Shown here: piece by piece, positions 56,711-64,000 of the stretch | Layout of the letters: every line of letters begins with the position of its first letter | Position numbering within the stretch: the stretch's first letter is position 1 | Origin: Scilla litardierei | Taxonomy: Eukaryota > Streptophyta > Magnoliopsida > Asparagales > Asparagaceae | DNA: 64,000 bases | Reading direction: 5' to 3' | NCBI GenBank assembly: GCA_030789695.1 | Contig: CM061142.1 | Span: 160,520,391-160,584,390, forward strand | Position numbers and translations under genes: made by a program | Notes under the pieces: model-generated | What the model saw: the letters and a program-made list of their open reading frames with translations, nothing else | The model's database searches: none | What the model was told of the DNA's origin: nothing

Positions 56711-57784
56711 AGCAAAGCGGATCGCGGATCGGAGATCGCCGGCACCGAGGTTGGAGGGAGAGGGGACGATCGACGTCGGATCGCGGGCGCGGCAGCGGAG
56801 CGGGGAAAATGGCGGCCGTCAGCTGAGGGAAGGGGAGGAGGCTGCTCGGTGACGTCGGGGGTCGCGATTGCGGCGGAGAACGGCGGGGGTCGGGATCACA
56901 GCGGCGATCGGGCTTGGGGGTCGCGGCGGAAGGCGATCGAAGGGGGGAGGCGGCGGCCTCTCGCTGTGGTCGCCGGCGGGGGTCTGTGGATGCGCGGCGG
57001 CGGTGGGTCACTGAACGGCGGCAGAGCACGTGCGGCGAGCTACTGCAGCGGCAGAGAGGGGCTAAGGCGGCGCCGTGAGGGAGAGATAGGGAGATGAGGG
57101 GGAGATCGAAAATCTGGGGGGAGAGAATTTTCGGTGGCGGCTGTAGAGCAGCCCCTAGGGCTTGAAAACGTGAAGGCTCTTTAGCTTAGGGTTGGGATTA
57201 TTAGTTTAGGGTTATTATAATAGGTAAAGAGCTATTTAGCACTATGTTAATGTTAAAAGAGTGGGGATATGGGGTAAGATGGTGTACAGGTTGGGGTAAG
57301 TTTAGGGGAGGTTAGAGGAACAGTTTAGGAAGGTTACAAAACAGATTATTTAGAGATATAGCCAGATTTGGCTAACAAATTCGAATTTGAATTGATTGGG
57401 TAGATCGACGGTCAAGGTTTATCCGGGCGATATCTTTCCATCCGGGCGTCAGAAAAATAATCCGAAAATACCGGTGCAATCGTGGAGACGAGACGCACAG
57501 ATCTACGGAGCCCGATCGTGCATAACGCATACCAAGAATTTACGTAAAATTGGAAACGGTGTTTTGAGTCAAATGACTAAAACGCCCCTATCATTCAAAG
57601 TCGTGTCGCGAAACGAGCCATGAGACGACGTTCCCAAAATTTACAATAAAAACCAACACCCCAAAACGATCGCAACGGCACATCGCATCGCTAATTTCGG
57701 AATCCAGAAATAGTCAAATAAAATATGTGCACTATAAAGCACGTGCACGCAGAAACTACGATCGGTCGGAAAGCGGCCGTTACA

Positions 57785-57889
57785 AATATCGAGAAAAGCG
57801 TGATATAATACGAAAATATGGATTCGGACGATCGAAACGACATGGAAATGCATGGTAAAAACATAGAAAATATAGACATAACAAAATCA
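57785..57889 (-). repeat. Element 7 Tat-like LTR, first part
   Basis: The sense strand starts TGATTTTGTTATG directly after GTAAGCTTGGG and runs 105 bases until the element 5 insertion. It begins with the AATAT target duplication of element 5 (57785-57789). Confidence 0.6.
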
Positions 57890-58174
57890 CCCAAGCTTAC
57901 CTCTTACTCGTCCTCGAGGAAGACGAGTAAGAAGCTTGTCGGAGGGTGAAAACAAAGAAGTGCAAAAGATAAGAAAGACGACTAAATCATCTCCTCATCT
58001 CATAGCATGCAACAACACTTCAACTTTATAATTTAAAAACGCACTACTCATGAGGATTCATCAAGCCTAGCAAAGAATATATATATAATGGATTTTTAAA
58101 TGAATGGCGTGAACTATAATATATAATATGAAGTTAGAGGGTGATTCCTATTATAGCAAGTAATCAATATACAG
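57890..58174 (-). other. Polypurine region and 3' untranslated end of element 7
   Basis: The sense strand has CGAGGACGAGTAAGAGGTAA followed by GCTTGGG before the LTR. The phrase gaggacgagnaaga...agtttggg is characteristic of the 3' end of Tat/Athila-type gypsy elements. TCTTACTCGTC (57902-57912) and GACGAGTAAGA (57922-57932) form a perfect 11-bp stem at the tract. The rest is AT-rich and non-coding. Confidence 0.55.
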
Positions 58175-58332
58175 TGTCATGCACCGCTTTCCAAAACGAC
58201 GGAGGCGAAGCGTGACTAAGGCCCGCTTGGGCCGGAGCTGTGAAGCTCGGACCCAATAAGCGTCTGTAGGGGTACCATTTTTAAAATTTACAGGTTCTTG
58301 CATTTAATAAGGTTCGAAACAATAGGAATTAC
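58175..58332 (-). repeat. LTR-end fragment of the element 5 family
   Basis: TGTCATGCACCGC... to AATAGGAATTAC matches the first ~160 bases of the element 5 LTR on the plus strand (47797-47955) with more substitutions. It is cut at 58332 by element 6. It is a third, older insertion of this family. Confidence 0.8.
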
Positions 58333-61262
58333 TGTCACGCCCCGCTTCCCAAAAATGGAGGCGAAGCGTGAGAAGGTCCGCTCAGACTTGAAGCTACAAA
58401 GCTGCAAGTCCGATAAGCGTCAATCAAATTTAAAATTACAGGTCCTTGCAACGCGAGCGAAACAAGATAATAATAATGAAATGAGACACAAGAATAATCT
58501 CAGAATATCCAGAAATATAAATTCCAACATCGCAGAAAAGCCACCAGGCTGAAATAAAAGAGAGTCTAAAGGCCCAAACATGGCCAACAAAAGTACAGCG
58601 TACAAAACAAAGGTGCTACGCACCAACAACTAACAAAAGGCCTAAAACAAAATAAAGCTCAACAAAGACTCAAAGAATGGCCACCGGTGTCCACCAAAAT
58701 CCTCCTGGGCAATCATGGACTCAGACTCAGCGTCAGCAAAACACCACGTACTCAGCAACGGTCTCTGGCTCAGGGTCTAACATGTGACACCCAAAAGAGC
58801 AAGGGGCACATGTCAGCAAGTCTACAAGAGACTTGTGCAAGGAAACTGAAAGTAGATAAAAGTAAAGCAACCTAGCAGTTCTAGCATGATGCAATGACAT
58901 GGCAGTTAAAGTAATGAGTGCAACAGGTAAGGTAAAGTAAAGTAAAGTACGAGCATGGCATTTAAACATGGCATGGATGACAAGTATTGCATGAATCATT
59001 CACAAGATAAGTACAAGACAAGAAAAGTAAGCACCTCATGCACAGAGATTCCGTCTTTTGGCTAGAGGGCTGATCAAGCCACTCCTAAGCTCAAGTAACC
59101 GTTTATCCCTACCCCTCCACGTGTGTCGAGCCATGGCCTTACCCCCGAATGGGAATGCTCGCTTCTGGATCACGAGCCAGGAAGTGTTTTTAACAAGTAT
59201 GGCATAGGGGTGCACCTAGCCGGTCCAGGGAACCCGGGCATTGGCTTTTGACCAACACATGAGGCCCGTTTCCCCCGGAAGTAGTATTCAAGGAGTACAA
59301 GTATTGTAGCGTGTGCTACGAATGCAACAATCAACTTGGATGACATGTAGAATGCAATGCATGGCAGTTAAAAGTGCGTACAGATAAGAAAAGTAAACGT
59401 GACAGTTTAGTATGCATGAACAACAAGTTTAAAGGGTTGGATCTAGCTTCGTTGTCAAGCTAAATCAATTAGGTGACGGCTCTAGTTTCGTTGTCAAACT
59501 AGATCAAGTAGGCGTCTAGCCAGCTATCATTTCACTGACTAGTCTCTTTTACGCTAGGAATAAGGAAGTGGCCTAAAAACATGGCCCTACACAAGAGTTG
59601 GCAAGTTTCACTTGCCTGCAAGTACAACGTCTGAGCACACCGTCCAAGAGAGTCCAAAATCACAATTATCCTACGTGCACAAGTCCACCGGCCTAAAGTC
59701 CATATTATTAATCTTGATTAGTGAATTTAAAACATTTAAAATACTTTTGAAAAATACTGATTTTAGTCTTGATTAGCATGCATTGGGTTGGGGGTCCTAG
59801 GGGTGCAAAGCGTTACCTCAACACGACGCGAAAGCTACACCGGCGTCGGGTAGCGACGCCGGGGGTTGGATTAAAAGATTGTGCACCAAGTCCAGATTCC
59901 AATTAGATTCCTCGCTGGGAATTTCAGAGCAATCAACCCGGGCGACGATTCCAGATTCCAAAGCTAGCACGTGCGACGACGGGCTACGACGTGCGACGAC
60001 GTCGTACGCGGCAAGTCGTCAAAGAGAACGCACCTAGGTGGGGCCCACAGTAGTCCTAGGGACCTTTGGGGGACCCACAATACCTCTGGAGAACTTGGGG
60101 GGCCCACGGAGGCAAGTGGTGTGACGGATGCGGGGTTGCGACGAATGACTCTCGGTCGTACAGCCTCGGTGCGGGGAGATCCTTCGGTCGCTGCGGGGGA
60201 ACGGGGCTGTGCGGCGCTTGGGGGTGTGCAGCAGCGCGGGTGCGGGGGCCTCCTTCGGTTAGATCGGTAGGGAGGGTCGGTCGTGTGCTTAGATGCGAAG
60301 GCTGCGACGTTGCAACGTTCCAGCGTTGCAATCGTCGGTCGGTGCGGGCGGCCCGATCGGTCAGGCGCGAGCGGAGGCAAGCGAACGGGGTGGGGTCGAT
60401 GCGGAGCGCTGTGCGTAGCGGGGATGCGGGCGGGGTGCTGCCAAGCCCTCGGTCAGACCGAGGGAGCGGAGCGGGCGATGCGCTGCGATGCGAGCGGCGA
60501 TGGATGCGGGGGCGGCTAGCGGTCGGAGCGGGCGATTTTGGTTGGTTTTCTCGATCAGTGCGAGGGCTGAACGTCGCAACGTTGCGACGAATCGTCGCAA
60601 CGTCCAATTTGGGTTTTGGAAGAGGCTAGGGCTAATTTCTTGCGAAAATAGGTCTTCCTAGGGGTTGCTTATATAGTATAGATGGGTTGACTTGGTCTAG
60701 GGCTAAATCTAATTGGATTAGAAGTTTAAAATAATTTAAAATTTGAAATTCAACTTCTCCAACTAACCCAAGGATTTGACTTGGTCCAAATGAGCTGGAA
60801 ATTGGCTCAAAAATTCTTTAAAACGTTTAAAACTCAAATAAATTTTATTTGGTCGAAAATAATTTATAAATTAATTATTAAAAATAATATAAAACTTGTT
60901 AAAAATATAGAAGTGGTCAAATGAACTCCAAAAATTATAAAATAAATATCGGGGTGATCGTGATGACGAATGTGAGCTAACTAAGAAGACGGATCTCAAA
61001 TTCGACGTCACACGACGAAACTAAAAATAGAAACGTCTCCCGTCAAGAGCGAGAATCGTCACGTCTCATAGAGTAAGTTTAAATTGTGGAAAAACGACTC
61101 GAGAAGTGTCGTTTCAAGATAGTGCCCCTATTTAATACTCTCAGAGACGTTCACAACGGCATATCACACAAAAGTGTTCACACACAAACAAAGTCAAAAA
61201 CAACCACATGCACGGTCAAAAGCACGTGCACGAACAACGTTCAACGAAAAGTGGTCGTTACA
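58333..61262 (-). repeat. Element 6 3' LTR, 2930 bp
   Basis: Both termini match element 5 closely (TGTCACGCCCCGCTTCCC and GGTCGTTACA), and the interior diverges. It again has a GC-rich zone (59960-60620) near the same relative place, with words GTTGCAACG and CGATCGGTC. TATATAAG on the minus strand at 60668-60675 lies just upstream, in the sense direction, of the GC-rich zone. Repeated TCTAGCTTCGTTGTCAAGCT-type words occur at 59450 and 59485. The frames in the GC-rich zone are not genes. Confidence 0.8.
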
Positions 61263-64000
61263 TCCTCCCCACCTTAGAATAAAGTCCGTCCTCGGACTTT
61301 CTAATATAGCTAGTCGCTCTAGTAACTACCCCAATCAAGTCATATAATAATTCAAACCAGGTATAGTCATTACGAGTGCTTATATATGCACTAGGTAGTC
61401 AAACATTAATACTACCAACACGTATATATACATTCACGTACGTCATACATTAATACCTATTATAGTCAGTCAACTTCATACATGTATTTCAATCAGGTAT
61501 ATAAACATACATCCCTTATATAACTGCTACTCACAAAACAATAGTTCAGATACTTATATAGGTATGATCTCACACTTAGCAAATACAATCATTGCTCTAC
61601 TTATAGGTGGCTACCTATGCACAAACGTCAAGGGTATACTACCCTCTAATAGTCATCCAATACCAAACATCTCAACACATATAGTCACACCATACCATTA
61701 TTAATCAAGTTCACTATATCTAATATACATTCACCACTACTATAATTTCACGATATATAGCCATACAGTGCATGCAAATAGTTCACCATATATTCTCATC
61801 ACATACGGTCCTATAACTGTATTTACGACACGCCACATATATCGTAGTCATCAATACCTATAACTAAGCACATAATTACCCGTGCATGGTGCACACCCAT
61901 ACACGCTAACATTTCATTTACGCATACCATTCATACCATTGTGATACTAGTACATCTACACACCTAGTTTAGCTAGTACACGTATGTTCACACAAGCAAG
62001 CCTTAGTAATTAACTATGCCACAAGACCAACACCTATAACTATATACTGGTATACCGACCCACAATCATGTGTGTAACACACCAGGCACAAACACTCCTA
62101 TCACTATACGTTCATCAAACATTGCTATATTCAATTACAAACATACTTTCAATATACTTAGAGTATACCCACTCAAGCTTTAGTGAGACTCAGTACATAT
62201 ATCAGAATATTCTATATACGTAACACGACATTTATACCTATACCGATACCACTCCCATATATATACATCTACCAATACAACCATATACATTTCATAAATC
62301 AATCACACTTAATATTTAGTCAGGCAATACTCACATAGTTAAATCAATTTATATACCATACTAATAACATTACAGACATCAGCACCCACATATTTATAAT
62401 ACCCTCCCTAGTACAAACATTCACCGTATAGTCACACATAAGTAATGTACATATTCATACCATAGCCTACTACCTATAATTAGTATACTAACACATCCAT
62501 ACGTACATAATTAAGATGTGCAATAGTCGTGTATACCTCACGGTATGCACGCATGCAACATCCCGTAAAAGCAAGCAATACCAATCAAAATTATAATCTA
62601 CTATCATATGTATATCACTTATATACTCATGCAACGAAACATAACCTCCTACGTCTAAGCACAATATATATCTACCTACGAGCACATTCTCACACGTACT
62701 AGTATATAGGTCACTCGATAGGCCTACTCACTTATCTAGACGTACACGTATTATTATCACACCTAGCATACACATAGCTTTACCAATCATTTTATTTCAA
62801 CCATTATAAGTATCTCTAATTACATACACAACTTAGATATTTCAACGCTAACTCTTATATACACAGGCATCCCTAGTATAGTATAGCCAACTACACCCAA
62901 ATCTATAAATAATAACACCTAAACAACTCCTTAATATCCCGAATAACTCCGAGTATATATATATATATACCACACAATAGGCAAGCATCAATATACTATG
63001 GGGGTACACTCATTCAAGCCCACGTACACAACTTAGGTACGTGCACTACGACTACCTCACAAGGTCCAAGGGCTTACTAACAATTAAGGGTTGGCACAGA
63101 CATTGACGGACCCTAAGGCCTAAGCAATAGAGGGAGGTTGAGGTCGAGGGCGTGACGAGGGAAGGATCGATAGGCACGAGTTCAGATAGGACGAATACAA
63201 GGAGATAGCTTGGTTAGACGAAACATAGACTCAATGGTGATGTTTAGGTCGTGGGAAAGGGGATGTAGTGATGCTTGAATAGGATTCAGGAAAAGAAAAT
63301 AGGGTGAATAGCATAAACTAAAATACGTGGATTTTGAAAACGGTCGTTCTTCAAAAGTTGAAATCCCAGTCTGAAAAGAAATATTTGGAGATCGATAAAA
63401 ACGAGTTGTTCGAAATAAGTCTGAGTCGAATATTCAAAATAATAGAAAATGGTCTATTGGTTAAAATTTTTAAAAGGAAGTAAAATCATTTACACGAATA
63501 TTAAGGACATGGTTTAGAAAATTCTATCCGTCAGTAATTTAATATAATGTTGTCAAAAGTTTTTGAAGGTCAAAGAATGAAATCAAGTAACAGAAGAATT
63601 TAAACTCATGTGGAATGTTTTCAAAACTTTTAGGCTACAGAAGATTTAAAATAATCAATTTTAAAACTTCTTTTAGAAAACCATGGTTTGCCAAAAATGA
63701 GAAACTGATTTACACAAGGTTCTTAATATACGAGCACAACAAGTCTAGTACGGATATAAAAATAATTGAAAGTATGTATGGTGTACGGAAAAATAATAAT
63801 AATGACTTAGTATAAGAATTTTCAAGATCGAATCGCAAATCCTTAAAATCAAATCAGGGAGGGTCTAAAGCAGGAAGTGGTTATGAAAATAGTAATTTTA
63901 CAAAAATCTGAAGTAGCGAAAACGACGAGCAAAAAAACCAACTTGCTGAAAGCTGAAACTCCATGTGCCTTGAAAGTATATGAATGGCATAAATCAGGAG
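61263..64000 (-). other. Internal region of element 6 (partial)
   Basis: 61263-61279 is the polypurine tract complement. 61290-63050 is built of short CATA, ATACA, TATAC and CACACA words and is conspicuously poor in G on the plus strand, like 51450-52390 in element 5. 63060-64000 is ordinary AT-rich DNA with no frame of note. Confidence 0.65.

Larger units (their letters stand above)
47797..57784 (-). mobile_element. Element 5: large non-autonomous retrotransposon with chromovirus-like ends
   Basis: Two LTRs of 3634 and 3636 bp flank 2718 bp of non-coding DNA, and AATAT is duplicated at 47792-47796 and 57785-57789. On the minus strand the LTR starts TGTAACGGCC and ends GGGGCGTGACA. The polypurine tract reads CTAAGGTGGGTAGAA. 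This combination resembles Tekay-type chromoviruses. Long LTRs with a short, gene-free interior fit the LARD class of plant elements. The two LTRs differ at only 2 of the first 200 aligned bases, so insertion is fairly recent. Confidence 0.88.
54149..57784 (-). repeat. Element 5 5' LTR, 3636 bp
   Basis: Plus strand TGTCACGCCCCGC...CCGTTACA, followed by the AATAT duplication. It has the same three zones as the other LTR. The Arg/Pro/Ser-rich frame of 375 codons at 55902-57029 in the GC-rich zone is broken up differently in the other LTR and is not treated as a gene. Confidence 0.9.
58333..64000 (-). mobile_element. Element 6: large non-autonomous-looking relative of element 5, runs off the window
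   Basis: The 3' LTR (58333-61262) starts TGTCACGCCCCGC on the plus strand and ends GGTCGTTACA. Beyond it comes TCCTCCCCACCTTAGAA, the complement of the polypurine tract. At least 2.7 kb of interior follows with no gag or pol motif. Ends and layout equal those of element 5, but the LTR body is largely different. The left target duplication should be ATTAC (58328-58332); its partner lies outside the window. Confidence 0.8.

Noticed and set aside
55902..57097. 375-codon Arg/Pro/Ser-rich sense-strand frame in the 5' LTR of element 5
   Set aside because: Same GC-rich zone. In the other LTR it is shifted and broken into shorter frames, so I treat it as a composition effect, though sense orientation makes it worth one database search.

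Overview
This window looks like intergenic nuclear DNA of a flowering plant with a large, repeat-rich genome. I found no host gene I can defend, no rRNA or tRNA gene and no CRISPR array. Nearly everything is LTR retrotransposon sequence, nested up to three deep. The families are typical of plants: Sirevirus-like and Angela/Tork-like Ty1/copia, Tat-like Ty3/gypsy, and non-autonomous elements with chromovirus (Tekay)-like ends. The species cannot be named from the sequence.

Layout. (1) 1-2381 is the 3' end of a plus-strand Tat-like gypsy element whose 3' LTR appears inserted into the next element. (2) 2382-13125 is a minus-strand Sirevirus-like copia element (element 1) with gag, pol and an extra ORF after pol. 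It sits in the reverse transcriptase of (3) 13126-18603, the 5' part of another minus-strand copia element (element 3), which has an unusual GC-rich repeat in its leader. (4) 18604-20786 is unclassified AT-rich DNA. (5) 20787-40063 is a plus-strand Sirevirus-like element (element 2, target duplication GGTAT), also with an extra ORF after pol. Its 3' LTR is split by (6) 31135-39527, a non-coding Angela-like element (element N, target duplication GGAAG). (7) 40064-40783 is flanking DNA. (8) 40784-46173 is a minus-strand copia element that has lost integrase, RT and RNase H (element 4). Its 5' LTR is cut by (9) a minus-strand Tat-like gypsy LTR (46174-47796 plus 57785-57889, element 7). That LTR is split by (10) 47797-57784, a non-coding element with 3.6-kb LTRs (element 5, target duplication AATAT). 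(11) 58175-58332 is an LTR-end fragment of the element 5 family, cut by (12) 58333-64000, a related large element (element 6) that runs off the window.

How the parts work. Only elements 1 to 4 carry recognisable gag/pol, and all of these are broken by stops, frameshifts, active-site changes or deletion. Elements N, 5 and 6 carry none in the parts visible, so they would depend on proteins from other elements.

The most interesting signal is non-coding. At least four unrelated families here carry their own array of short self-complementary motifs in LTRs or leaders: ACAGTCGACTGT in element 1, TTGGTCGACCAA in element 2, GCTCGnnCGAGC in element 7, and GGCGCC hairpins in element N. Two further sets of repeated stem-loops, inside element N and in the element 5 LTRs, show compensatory base changes, as expected for structures conserved in RNA or DNA.
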